Source: Verrucomicrobiota bacterium
GTDB lineage: Bacteria; Verrucomicrobiota; Kiritimatiellia; RFP12; UBA1067
Assembly: GCA_023269675.1 (NCBI GenBank)
Contig: JAHFSX010000018.1
Location: 52,558-116,557 of the forward strand
Length of the DNA: 64,000 nucleotides
Reading direction: 5' to 3'
Shown here: positions 11,210-20,601 of the stretch, piece after piece
How the letters are laid out: every line of letters starts with the position of its first letter
Position numbering within the stretch: the first letter of the stretch is position 1
The notes under the pieces: generated by a model
What the model was told of the DNA's origin: nothing
What the model saw: the letters and a program-made list of their open reading frames with translations, nothing else
The model's database searches: none
Position numbers and translations under genes: made by a program

Positions 11210-11435
11210 GCCGGCCCGCCGCGACGCATGGCGGCAGGGACGCCTCCCCGAGGCCTCCGCCGGGGCGCGCTCGGAGAGCCCGCGCCACCCGGTGGCCCGC
11301 GACCTCCGGGCGCGGCCGGAAACAGCTCCTGCCGTTTCTTAAAAAACCGTCGGGCACGAAGTTTGGACGGCCAAAAGGTCCATGTCACCCTGCGGCCGGC
11401 GAGCCGTTGGTCCACAATCTACAGCCTAAAACCTC

Positions 11436-12695
11436 TCAGCCGTAGGCGCCGAAGCCGAAGAAGCAGTGCCGTTTGGCGAAGCGGTAGGCCCAGGACGTCT
11501 CGGGCATGGGCGGCCCGGCGTGATTGTGGCAGCCGCAGACCGGCCGGCCCGCCAGCTCGGCGAAGAAGCTCCCGCGCCCGGAGCTGTCATGCGCGCCGCA
11601 GCGCGCCGCCAGCGCCGCCAGCTCGGCCGGATGATCCATCAGCACGCAGCCGCGCGTCAGCGTCGGCACCTCGGCCCGGAACGCCTTCAGGAAAGCCGAG
11701 CCTTCGATCGTCGCGGCCACATCCGCCGCGAGATCGAGGCGGGCATCCGAACACTGCAGCGGCGGACAGGGCTCCACGTCACCCAACGCGTTGATGTGGT
11801 GGCTGATTCCCGTCGCGGCGGGGCAGAGCGCGTTGCCGTCGTGGTCCCAGTACGCGTCGATGATCACCGCCGCGCGGCAGCGCCGCCGCTGCTCCAGCAG
11901 GAAGCGGCGCAGGGCCCGCACCTGCCCGTCGTCCAAGGCCTCGTCGAAGCCCGGTTCGGTGCCCGACGGACGGTAGATGTAGTACCAGACGTAATGCGCG
12001 CCGCGCGCGACCATGTCGTCGATGAACGCGGGCGTCACCACATCGGCGAAGGTCGACGCCGAGACGCTGGTGGCCACGCCCGTGATAAGCCCCTGCCGCT
12101 TGCAGCACGCCAGGGCCTCCAGCGCCGTACCGTAGGCCCGCCCGTCGCCGCGCCGCGCCGCGTACGTCGCCGCGCCGCCCTCGATGCTGATCAGGGGCGA
12201 GACGTTGCCCGCCGCCCGCAGCCGCCTCGCCAGCGCGTCGTCCAGCAGCTGCCCGTTCGTGAAGAGCTGGAAGTAGGAGCCGCGGTGCGCGTCGAAGAAA
12301 TCAGGCAGCCACGGCAGCAGCAGCGGCTCGCCGCCGAGGATGCCGAAAAACCGGCACCCCTGCGCGGAGCTCTCCGTCACGATCTTGTGGAGCAGCTCCG
12401 GCGCCATATCGACCGGCCGCGGCACCCCCGTCGCCCAGCACCCCTTGCAGGCGAGGTTGCAGCGCTGCGTGGCGCTGATGAACACGAAAGGCGGAAACAC
12501 GGTCCCGTGTTGCTTGCGGCGCTCGAAGCGGCGGATCGCCCGCAGGTTGCCGAGCCCCGCGCCGACGACAAAGTTCCACAGCAGGCGCGGCGGAGTCTCG
12601 CGCAGCATGCGCAGCGCCAGCAGGGTGCGCTGCGCAGCCGGCTTCACAGGACCCGATTTCGAATTTCCAGTTTCCAGGTTGCAGCTCCTTTTCAC
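11436..12695 (-). CDS. Radical SAM protein with SPASM-like C-terminus
   Basis: CNLACKGCWATG motif, ILGGEPLLLP, C-terminal Cys-rich region. Confidence 0.88.
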   Translation of the reverse strand: MKRSCNLETGNSKSGPVKPAAQRTLLALRMLRETPPRLLWNFVVGAGLGNLRAIRRFERRKQHGTVFPPFVFISATQRCNLACKGCWATGVPRPVDMAPELLHKIVTESSAQGCRFFGILGGEPLLLPWLPDFFDAHRGSYFQLFTNGQLLDDALARRLRAAGNVSPLISIEGGAATYAARRGDGRAYGTALEALACCKRQGLITGVATSVSASTFADVVTPAFIDDMVARGAHYVWYYIYRPSGTEPGFDEALDDGQVRALRRFLLEQRRRCRAAVIIDAYWDHDGNALCPAATGISHHINALGDVEPCPPLQCSDARLDLAADVAATIEGSAFLKAFRAEVPTLTRGCVLMDHPAELAALAARCGAHDSSGRGSFFAELAGRPVCGCHNHAGPPMPETSWAYRFAKRHCFFGFGAYG

Positions 12696-13408
12696 ACCAC
12701 GCCGGAATAGGTGACGCGGTCTTTCTCGGCCTGTTCGAATTTGGCGGGGTCGATCAACGGCGGCCGCTTCTGCCTGCGACGCTCGGCCAGCACGCGCATG
12801 GGATCGTCGCCCAAAACCGCCGCGAGCTCATCGGCGGAACGGCGGGCCGGAACGGCGATTTCCCCGTTGAGCTCGGCCTCGTGGCAGAACGGGAAGATCA
12901 GCGCGCCCGCGGGACAGAGCCGCGCGCAGGCCGGGCATCCGGTCTTGCAGTTCAGCGGCGCCGCCACGCGCACGCGCCCGGAGGGGTCGCCTTTCCCCGT
13001 CTGCTCGTAAACCGAAAACAGGCAGTAGTCGTGACAGGTCCCGCAGCCCGTGCAGCGCGCGCGGTCGATGACCGGATACCACGGCACGCCGTACTCGCGC
13101 TTGAGCGCCTCGCGGTCGAACGGCAGCGCGACCCACTCGACGGTGCGTCCGCGCCACGGCACGCCGGCGAAATCGAGCAAGGCCTGGGCCGCGCGCGGCC
13201 GCGAACAGCCCACGACGTACGCCGCGTCCGCCGCGGCGAACAGCGCGGCCAGCGCGGGAGCCCCCGGCCTGAGCGCCTGTTCGGCCAGGTCGTCCGCCCG
13301 CGCCACCGCCTCCGGGCTGACCCGCGCGTGCGCCGCGAGAAGGGCCGCGCCGTCCGCGCACCAGCGGTCACGGGCACCGAGTGCGAGCAGAATCACTTGG
13401 ACCTTCAC
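12692..13408 (-). CDS. 4Fe-4S ferredoxin family protein
   Basis: CTGCGTCHDYC and CPACARLCPAGAL clusters; GTG start inferred (VKVQVILLALG); overlaps the radical SAM gene start. Confidence 0.8.
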   Translation of the reverse strand: MKVQVILLALGARDRWCADGAALLAAHARVSPEAVARADDLAEQALRPGAPALAALFAAADAAYVVGCSRPRAAQALLDFAGVPWRGRTVEWVALPFDREALKREYGVPWYPVIDRARCTGCGTCHDYCLFSVYEQTGKGDPSGRVRVAAPLNCKTGCPACARLCPAGALIFPFCHEAELNGEIAVPARRSADELAAVLGDDPMRVLAERRRQKRPPLIDPAKFEQAEKDRVTYSGVV

Positions 13409-13422
13409 GGGCGCTCCTTCCG

Positions 13423-14550
13423 CTAGCGGATTTTGACAAGGATGACAAACAGCAGCGGCGTCAGAAACGACTGGATCAGCACGAAGCGCATCAGGACCTG
13501 CGCATTGCTCCAGTGCATGTTCTTGCGGCAATGGTCGTGCAGCGGGAAACGGATGCTGTGCAGGGCCTTGACGAGCGCGAACTGACTCTCGGCCGCCTCC
13601 GCCGACAACGTGTGCGTGGGCCGCACATCAAAGCCCAGGCGGCGGAAGCCGCGCAACAGGATCAGCTTGAACAGCCCGGTGCCTCCGTTGACCAGCACGA
13701 CCGGCGAGACCACGACGATCAGAAACGGGTTGCCCGCCACCAGCACCGCCACCCCCACCAGCATGCCCAGCAGCCGCGAGCCCGCGTCCCCCATCAGCAC
13801 CCGGCTCGGCTCGGCGTTATGCCACAGGTACCCCGCCAGCGAGCCCGCCACCGTGGCGAGCAGGATCGCCCAGCGCGCGCCGTCGGGGTTGTGCGGGATC
13901 AGCAGGTAGTCGGCGATCGGCCGGTAGCCGACCACGCCGTAGAGCAGCCCGGCCAGAGCGAAGAGCGAGAGCAGGGTCAGCGATCCCGCGAGGCCGTCCA
14001 CCCCGTCCGAGCAGTTCGTGGCGTTCAGCGTGAACCAGAGCAGCATCGCCGCACAGGGAATGTAATAGTAGGCCGGCACCGTCACCGCGTGTTTCAAGAA
14101 CGGCAGCCACACCTGCGAGCCCTGGCCCATGTAGAGGAAGCCCGCGGCCGCCAAGGCCACCGCCAAGTCGAGCAGGCCCTTTTTGAGCTCGCTCCACGGC
14201 AGATTGCTGCAGTCATCCAGGTAGCCGAAGAGCATGCTGAGATACAGGCACCCCACCACGCCCGCGTCCCACGGGCTCATCGGCACGAACAGCACCAGCA
14301 CGGGAACCAGCAGCAGCGCGATCAGCAAGCCCGCGCCGGTGGGCTTGCCGACGGATTTCCGGCCGCCGTCCGCCGCGAAGATCTTGCCGCGGTCCGTCGG
14401 CAGCCGGTCCCAGAGGCGCGGCAGAAAACTCCAGACGATCAGCCCGCCGGTCAGCGTTCCCGCGGCCAGCAGCATCATGTGCGACGAGAAGAGCCGGAAA
14501 GGCCCCCAGAGCGTCGTCAGATACGGTGCGATCCAGAACAACATTGTCAC
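13423..14550 (-). CDS. MraY/WecA-like phospho-sugar transferase
   Basis: NATNCSDGVDGLAGSL, MGDAGSRLLG, FPLHDHCRKN; multi-TM. Confidence 0.85.
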   Translation of the reverse strand: MTMLFWIAPYLTTLWGPFRLFSSHMMLLAAGTLTGGLIVWSFLPRLWDRLPTDRGKIFAADGGRKSVGKPTGAGLLIALLLVPVLVLFVPMSPWDAGVVGCLYLSMLFGYLDDCSNLPWSELKKGLLDLAVALAAAGFLYMGQGSQVWLPFLKHAVTVPAYYYIPCAAMLLWFTLNATNCSDGVDGLAGSLTLLSLFALAGLLYGVVGYRPIADYLLIPHNPDGARWAILLATVAGSLAGYLWHNAEPSRVLMGDAGSRLLGMLVGVAVLVAGNPFLIVVVSPVVLVNGGTGLFKLILLRGFRRLGFDVRPTHTLSAEAAESQFALVKALHSIRFPLHDHCRKNMHWSNAQVLMRFVLIQSFLTPLLFVILVKIR

Positions 14551-14564
14551 CCCCGCTCGCGCGC

Positions 14565-15452
14565 CTACCGGATTGAATGGAGCTGGCGGGCCATGGCCGC
14601 GATGTGCGCCGGCGTGGTGCCGCAGCAGCCGCCCAAGATCGAGGCGCCCGCCGCAACCAGCCGCCCGACTTTCGCCGCCATCTCGTCCGGCGCCTCAGGG
14701 AAAACCGTCTCGCCGTTCACCAGCACGGGCATGCCCGCGTTGGGCATCGCGATGACCGGCACCTCGGGCGCCGCCGCGCGCAGGCGCGCGACGATGGCGA
14801 GCATGTGGTCCGCGCCGGTCCCGCAGTTCGCGCCGATGATATGCGCGCCCGCCGCCAACGCCTGCCGCGCGAACTGTTCGGGCGTCACGCCCATCATCGA
14901 GGCGTACCCGCCGTCCGGCTGCGGGTCGAACGTGAAGCTCGCGAGGCAGGTCAGCCCCGTGCACGCGCGCACCGCGCGCACCGCCACGCAGCACTCCTCG
15001 ATCGCCATCATGGTCTCGACGATCACCGCGTCGGCCCCGCCCTCCTCGAACGCGCGGGCCTGCTCCGCGAAGGCCTCGTAGAACGCCGCCTCGGTCTCGT
15101 CGCCGTAAGGCTCCATGAACGCGCCGGTCGGCCCCATGCTGGCCATCACGTGCTGCGTGTCGCCCGCGACCTCGCGCGCCAGCGCCGCGCCGGCGCGGTT
15201 GATGGCGGCCACCGACTCCGCCAGCCCGTAGTGTGCCAGCTTGTAGCGGTTGCCGCCGAAGGTGTTGGTCTCGACGATCGCGCTGCCCGCCGCGCGGTAC
15301 GCCTGATGGACCGAGCGCACGAGCGCCGGCTTGTCCAGGCACCAGGCTTCCGGACACTCGCCGGGCTGCAGCCCGAGCGCGTGCAGCTGCGTGCCCATCC
15401 CGCCATCGCAAATCAAAAGCTCTTGTCTGACCCGTTCCTCAAGGCGTCGCAT
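14565..15452 (-). CDS. Homocysteine S-methyltransferase domain protein
   Basis: DGGMGTQL, ETNTFGGN, GANCGTG, GGCCGTTPAHI zinc-site motif. Confidence 0.92.
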   Translation of the reverse strand: MRRLEERVRQELLICDGGMGTQLHALGLQPGECPEAWCLDKPALVRSVHQAYRAAGSAIVETNTFGGNRYKLAHYGLAESVAAINRAGAALAREVAGDTQHVMASMGPTGAFMEPYGDETEAAFYEAFAEQARAFEEGGADAVIVETMMAIEECCVAVRAVRACTGLTCLASFTFDPQPDGGYASMMGVTPEQFARQALAAGAHIIGANCGTGADHMLAIVARLRAAAPEVPVIAMPNAGMPVLVNGETVFPEAPDEMAAKVGRLVAAGASILGGCCGTTPAHIAAMARQLHSIR

Positions 15453-15570
15453 CGCTGGTCCTCATTTCATGCAAAGGGTGTGCGGGCGGCAAACGGCGTG
15501 CCCTTAGCCGCCCATAAAAAAGATGTCGGAAGCATAGCAGAAAGCACCCGGGGGAAGAAAGCCGCATTCA

Positions 15571-15608
15571 ATAAAAAAGGGGTGCCGCACGCATGTGCGG
15601 CACCCCCC
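15571..15608 (-). terminator. Intrinsic terminator downstream of the HU gene
   Basis: Minus strand GGGGTGCCGCACATGCGTGCGGCACCCC followed by TTTTTTATT. Confidence 0.85.
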
Positions 15609-15632
15609 GGAAAGAGAGCTCTGGTTCAACAA

Positions 15633-15932
15633 TTACTTGCTGAGCACAGCATCTTTGGCGGCTTTCGCCAGACGGAACTTGGCCACCGTCTTCGCCGGGA
15701 TCTTGATCGTCGCGCCGGTAGCGGGATTGCGGCCGGAGCGCGCCAGGCGCTTGACCTTAATCAGCTTGCCGAGTCCGGGCAGCATGATGCCCTTCGGATC
15801 TTTAGCGCCAGCGTAAGCGATGTTAAGCATCGTTTCATAGGCCGTGACAGCCTGCTTCTTGCTGATCTCCGCAGCCTCAGCGATTGCTGCCATGATTTCG
15901 CTCTTCGTCTTCGGCGTTGCCTTCTTAGCCAT
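15633..15932 (-). CDS. HU-family DNA-binding protein
   Basis: MAKKATPKTKSEIMAAIAEAAEISKKQAV...GRNPATGATIKIPAKTVAKF. Confidence 0.95.
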   Translation of the reverse strand: MAKKATPKTKSEIMAAIAEAAEISKKQAVTAYETMLNIAYAGAKDPKGIMLPGLGKLIKVKRLARSGRNPATGATIKIPAKTVAKFRLAKAAKDAVLSK

Positions 15933-16093
15933 AAGTTTACTCCTTTTTTTGCGTGGGATCAAAACCCACAACGATGTACAACATAATCTATTTTTCTTAA
16001 GAATCAACACCAAAAACAAAAAACCCTGATATTTTTTCACTATTCACGCTTGCTTTGCCGCGCCAATGGCGCTTCCGCGCGGCGCGGCGGCCC

Positions 16094-16990
16094 TCAATGG
16101 CGCGGGTGAAAGCGGGTGTGGGTGCGCGTGACGTGCCCCTCGTCGACGTGGGTGTAAACCTGCGTCGTCGCGATGTCGGCATGCCCCAGCATTTCCTGAA
16201 TCGCGCGGATCTGCGCACCGTGGGCCAGCAGGTGGCTGGCGAAGCAATGGCGCAAAACGTGGGGAGAGAGCGCGCTGCCGATCTGCGCGGCCCGCGCGCG
16301 TTTGACCAGCATCACAAACACGCCCTGCCGTGTGAACGGCGTCCCCCGCTGCGTCAGGAACAGGCACGCCTCCGCCGCGTCGCCGCGCCGCGCGAAGCGC
16401 GGCCGGGCCTCCGCCAGATAGCGCCGGAACCAGCGCGCCGCCTCGTCGCCCATCGGGATCACCCGCTGCTTGTCCCCTTTGCCGACGCAGCGCACAAGGC
16501 CCTCTTCCGGCCGCACGTCGGCGACACGCAGCGCCGTGACTTCCGAGACCCGCAACCCGCAGGCGTAGAAAAGTTCCAGCATGCACCGGTCGCGCACGTC
16601 GTGGGCCGTATCGCCCGACACCGACCCGAGGAGCCGCGCGACATCCGCTTCCGACAGCGTGCGCGGCAACTGCCGGCCCTTGCCCGGCGCGTCCATGACC
16701 GCGGTGACGTCCGCAGGCACGCGCCCCTCGGCGCACAGAAAGGCGAACAGCACTTTGATGGCGATCAGACGCCGCGCCCGCGTGGACGCCGCCATCCCCT
16801 GCCGCCGCTGCTCATCCAGAAAGGCCGCGATGTGGTCCCGGCTGACCTGGTCGAAGCCTGCGAGGCCGCAGCGGGCCTGCAGGAATGCCGCGAAGATGCG
16901 CAGATCCGTCTCGTAGGCGGCGCGGGTGTTCGCGGCGAGGCCGCGCTCGTAGGCGATGTGATCGAGAAAGTGTGCGATCGGCCCGCGCAT
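16094..16990 (-). CDS. XerC/XerD-type tyrosine recombinase
   Basis: Catalytic R-H-R-H-Y: GLRVSEVTAL, HVLRHCFASHLL, LGHADIATTQVYTHV. Confidence 0.92.
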   Translation of the reverse strand: MRGPIAHFLDHIAYERGLAANTRAAYETDLRIFAAFLQARCGLAGFDQVSRDHIAAFLDEQRRQGMAASTRARRLIAIKVLFAFLCAEGRVPADVTAVMDAPGKGRQLPRTLSEADVARLLGSVSGDTAHDVRDRCMLELFYACGLRVSEVTALRVADVRPEEGLVRCVGKGDKQRVIPMGDEAARWFRRYLAEARPRFARRGDAAEACLFLTQRGTPFTRQGVFVMLVKRARAAQIGSALSPHVLRHCFASHLLAHGAQIRAIQEMLGHADIATTQVYTHVDEGHVTRTHTRFHPRH

Positions 16991-16999
16991 GGCGCCCGC

Positions 17000-17311
17000 C
17001 TATTTCGCGGCGGCGTGAATCGCCGGGATGCCGTTCGCGCCGTAGCCGGCCTCCGCGATCGCGATTTCGATATTCTTGTGCGCGACCACCATCGAGTCAT
17101 AGGTGACGGTGACGGTGTGCTCCTTCACGTCGTACACGGCCTGCTCCTTATTCACGCCGTTCAGCGGCGCCAGCGCCTTGCGGATGCGCTGCACATCCTC
17201 CTCCGCAGCCATGGCCGGAACCTTGACCGTGAACACGCGGACATCCGACACGCGGCAGCCGGACACGAGCAGAACGCCGAACAGCACAAACAGGGAAAAC
17301 AGGTGTTTCAT
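17000..17311 (-). CDS. Lipoprotein with degenerate HMA-like domain
   Basis: Signal peptide with lipobox (VLLVSGC); ferredoxin-like HMA pattern lacking CxxC. Confidence 0.6.
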   Translation of the reverse strand: MKHLFSLFVLFGVLLVSGCRVSDVRVFTVKVPAMAAEEDVQRIRKALAPLNGVNKEQAVYDVKEHTVTVTYDSMVVAHKNIEIAIAEAGYGANGIPAIHAAAK

Positions 17312-17458
17312 GCGGGTTATCATAGCGAAACCGGCCAGAGTCGCGCAACGTAAACTTGCGGCGGCAACTTTTCAAAAAGGATGGGCAATAATCGGCCGGA
17401 CAGCCCGTTTAAAAGGACGTTGCGTCTAGCGGATCTAACGAACAAAAGGAGTAATGCA

Positions 17459-18052
17459 ATGAGCAGAATCTGTTTCGCCGCGATGCTGGCGATCGTCACG
17501 GCCACCTCTTCCGTCCTGGCCCAGGGCGCGACCCCGCCTGCCGCGCAGGAGTTTCCCAAGCGCGTGAACATGGGCGCCGACGCCCTCAAGCAGTTTGACA
17601 AGGACGGCGACGGCAAGCTCAGCGACACGGAGCGCGCCGCCATGCTCGAAGCCCGCAAAGCCATGGGCGAGAAGATGCGCCAGGCCCGCGAGAAGGAGTT
17701 CGACAAGAACGGCGACGGCAAACTGGACGACGCGGAAAAGGCCGCCATGCTGGAGGCCCGCAAGGCGCAGCGGGAGCAGTTCATGAAAGCCCGCGAGAAG
17801 GAGTTCGACAAGAACGGCGACGGCAAGCTGGACGACGCGGAGAGAGCCGCCATGCTGGAGCAGTTCAAGCAGCGCCACCCGGAAGCCGCCCCGAGGATGC
17901 AGGAGATGCTCAAGCGCTTCGACAAGGACGGCGACGGCAAGCTCAATGACGAGGAGCGCAAGGCCATGATGCAGGAGCGCGCCCAGCACATGCAGCAGCC
18001 CGGCGCGACCCCGCCGCCGGCCAAGGCCCCGGCCAAAGCGCCCGCGCCCTGA
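17459..18052 (+). CDS. EF-hand repeat protein (secreted)
   Basis: Signal peptide plus four DKDGDGKLSDTE / DKNGDGKLDDAE calcium-binding loops. Confidence 0.88.
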   Translation: MSRICFAAMLAIVTATSSVLAQGATPPAAQEFPKRVNMGADALKQFDKDGDGKLSDTERAAMLEARKAMGEKMRQAREKEFDKNGDGKLDDAEKAAMLEARKAQREQFMKAREKEFDKNGDGKLDDAERAAMLEQFKQRHPEAAPRMQEMLKRFDKDGDGKLNDEERKAMMQERAQHMQQPGATPPPAKAPAKAPAP

Positions 18053-18096
18053 ACGGTCTCGCCCCGCGCGGTCCGGCCCCGGACGGGCCGCCATGA

Positions 18097-18133
18097 AAAC
18101 ACGCCTGCACCCTGTGCGCAGGCGTGTTTTTTA
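18097..18133 (+). terminator. Intrinsic terminator after the EF-hand gene
   Basis: ACACGCCTGC-accctgtgc-GCAGGCGTGT followed by TTTTTATT. Confidence 0.8.
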
Positions 18134-18267
18134 TTGTATTCCCCCCTTGCGCGCCTACGACGTTTCTTCGTATAGTAACGACTTCATGTTCTGCCTGACG
18201 GCTCTTCGGACGCACATCCGGCTGGCGGGACACCCTCAGGCGGGACAGCCTGAACAAAGGAGGCGGC

Positions 18268-18444
18268 ATGATAGTCGGAATCCAGGATCCGTGGGTGGCG
18301 GTCGCGTATCTGCTCTCGATCGGCGGTTCGCTCGTGTGCGTGGTTTACGGCATCCTGCAGTGGAACCGGGGCGACGAGCCGGTTAAGCCGGAAGACGTCC
18401 AGTGGGCCAAGGAAGAAAAAGAGGAAATCGAAGCCGCGCTCTGA
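18268..18444 (+). CDS. Small (58 aa) single-TM protein, symporter small accessory protein-like
   Basis: Not in the ORF track. Sequence MIVGIQDPWVAVAYLLSIGGSLVCVVYGILQWNRGDEPVKPEDVQWAKEEKEEIEAAL, AGGAGG SD, directly upstream of an SSS symporter. Confidence 0.75.
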   Translation: MIVGIQDPWVAVAYLLSIGGSLVCVVYGILQWNRGDEPVKPEDVQWAKEEKEEIEAAL

Positions 18445-18482
18445 CCTCGCGCGAAACGCAACCCCGCCAAGGAATCATTGAC

Positions 18483-20381
18483 ATGGATCTCTTCACGCTC
18501 ATCGTCGTGCTCGTCTACCTTCTGGCCATCGGCTATCTCGGCTACCAAGGTTACCGCCAGACCAAAACCGCCTCGGACTATCTCGTCGCCGGCCGCAACG
18601 CGAACCCGGTGGTGATGGCGCTCTCGTACGGCGCGACCTTCATCAGCACCTCGGCCATCGTCGGCTTCGGCGGCGTGGCCGCCAACTTCGGCATGGGGCT
18701 GCTGTGGCTCACGGTGCTGAACATCTTCGTGGGCATCTTCATCGCCTTCGTCGTGCTCGGCAACCCCACGCGGCGCATGGGCCACCACCTCGACGCGCAC
18801 ACCTTCCCGGAGCTGATGGGCAAACGCTACGACAGCCGTTTCGTGCAGATCGTCTGCGCCCTCATCATCTTCTGTTTCATGCCGCTCTATGCCATGGCGG
18901 TCATCATCGGCGGCGCAGAGTTCATCGGGCCGATTTTTCACATTTCCTATGACGCCGCGCTCTACCTCTTCGCCGTCATCGTCGCGGCTTACGTCATCGC
19001 GGGCGGCATCAAGGGCGTCATGCTGACCGATGCCCTGCAGGGCGCGATCATGCTCGTGGGCATGGTCTTCCTCCTCGGGGTCACCTACCACACCCTCGGA
19101 GGCTTCACCGTCGCCCACCAGGCGCTCACCGATCTCGCCCCGCAGGTGCCCAAAGCCCTCGCCGCGATCGGGCACCAGGGCTGGACCTCCATGCCCGCCT
19201 TCGGCTGGGCCGCCGCCGGCGCGACCGGTCCCGAAGCCACCCGTTTCAACCTCTGGTGGATCATGGTCTCGACCATCGTCATGGGCGTGGGCATCGGCGT
19301 GCTCGCCCAGCCGCAGCTCATCGTGCGCTTCATGACGGTCAAGTCCAAGCAGTCCCTCAACCGCGGCGTCGCGACCGGCGGCATCTTCATCCTCTTCATG
19401 ACCGGCGTGGCTTTCGTGGTCGGCGCGCTCTCCAACGTCTACTTCGCCAAACACGAGACCATCCGCTGCCAGATCGTGGCGGAGAGCGTGCTGCTCGATC
19501 CGGGCGCCGACGGCAAGAGCCCGCTCACGCGCGTCCCGCTCGACGCCGCACCCGCCGTGACCGCGCGCGCCAAAGCGTTCATCGCCTACCGTCTCCCGGA
19601 TGACAAGGAGGACCAGCCGCTGAACTACCTGATCAAGACCCCGTCCGTCACCTTCACCCACGGCGCGGACGGCGCGCCCGACGTCATCCGCCCGGGCCTC
19701 ATCGCCATCGCCCGCACGGTCACGCTCGGCACCACCCTGCAAGGCAACAGCGACACGATCATCCCGCGCTACGTCAACAGCGCCTTCCCGAAGTGGTTCG
19801 GCGTGCTCTTTCTCATGACGCTGCTCTCCGCCGCCATGAGCACCCTCTCCAGCCAGCTCCACACCATGGGCACGGCGGTCGGGCGCGACATCTTCGAGCC
19901 CCTCAGCCGCGGCAACTCGGCGCGCACGGTGCTCATCACGCGCCTCGGCATCATGGTCGGCCTGATCGCCGCCATCATGCTGGGCAAGATGGTGCGCGGC
20001 AACATCATCGCGCTGGCCACCGCCATCTTCTTCGGCATCTGCGCGGCGACCTTCCTGCCCGCCTTCCTCGGCGGACTCTTCTGGAAACGCATGACGCGGC
20101 CGGCGGCCATCGCCTCCATGCTCACAGGCTTCGTCACCAGCGCCTTCTGGTCGGCCTGCATCAACGCCAAGACCGCCACCGGCCTCGGGCTCTGCAAGAC
20201 GCTCTTCGGGCAGCCCACGCTGCTGTCGGCTTCGTTCAGCCCCACCTGGGCCGTGGTGGACCCCATCCTGATCGCGTTGCCCGTCGCCGCCTTGACCGCC
20301 GTCGCCATCACGTTCATCACCAAGCCGCTGCCGGCGGCGCATGTGGCCTACGTGTTCGGCGGGCGCAAGCCGTCCAAGTAG
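18483..20381 (+). CDS. Sodium:solute symporter family protein (SSS)
   Basis: Multi-TM; KTASDYLVAGRNANPVVMALSYGATFISTSAIVGFGG. Confidence 0.92.
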   Translation: MDLFTLIVVLVYLLAIGYLGYQGYRQTKTASDYLVAGRNANPVVMALSYGATFISTSAIVGFGGVAANFGMGLLWLTVLNIFVGIFIAFVVLGNPTRRMGHHLDAHTFPELMGKRYDSRFVQIVCALIIFCFMPLYAMAVIIGGAEFIGPIFHISYDAALYLFAVIVAAYVIAGGIKGVMLTDALQGAIMLVGMVFLLGVTYHTLGGFTVAHQALTDLAPQVPKALAAIGHQGWTSMPAFGWAAAGATGPEATRFNLWWIMVSTIVMGVGIGVLAQPQLIVRFMTVKSKQSLNRGVATGGIFILFMTGVAFVVGALSNVYFAKHETIRCQIVAESVLLDPGADGKSPLTRVPLDAAPAVTARAKAFIAYRLPDDKEDQPLNYLIKTPSVTFTHGADGAPDVIRPGLIAIARTVTLGTTLQGNSDTIIPRYVNSAFPKWFGVLFLMTLLSAAMSTLSSQLHTMGTAVGRDIFEPLSRGNSARTVLITRLGIMVGLIAAIMLGKMVRGNIIALATAIFFGICAATFLPAFLGGLFWKRMTRPAAIASMLTGFVTSAFWSACINAKTATGLGLCKTLFGQPTLLSASFSPTWAVVDPILIALPVAALTAVAITFITKPLPAAHVAYVFGGRKPSK

Positions 20382-20601
20382 CGGGACCATCGGATGAAAT
20401 GACTGGGCTTTACTCGGCAGGGCGTGCGCTCCTGCGCCGCCGCTGATCGGCCAGAAACGGCGGCACGGAGTGCTCGCCCTGCCCGTCACTGCGAGACGAT
20501 TTAGCCCAAATCGTTCTTGCCCTTGGCAGAACAGGACCAGCAGCGAGCGCGGACGCGCACTCATAAGCGCTGGGAGGGCGAGCGTCCTCGCGAGCCGCCG
20601 T

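Noticed and set aside
16094-16990. Tyrosine recombinase as the integron integrase
   Set aside because: It has a standard XerC/D layout and I see no IntI-specific insertion between motif II and III; it is also 37 kb from the array on the wrong side for the inferred orientation.
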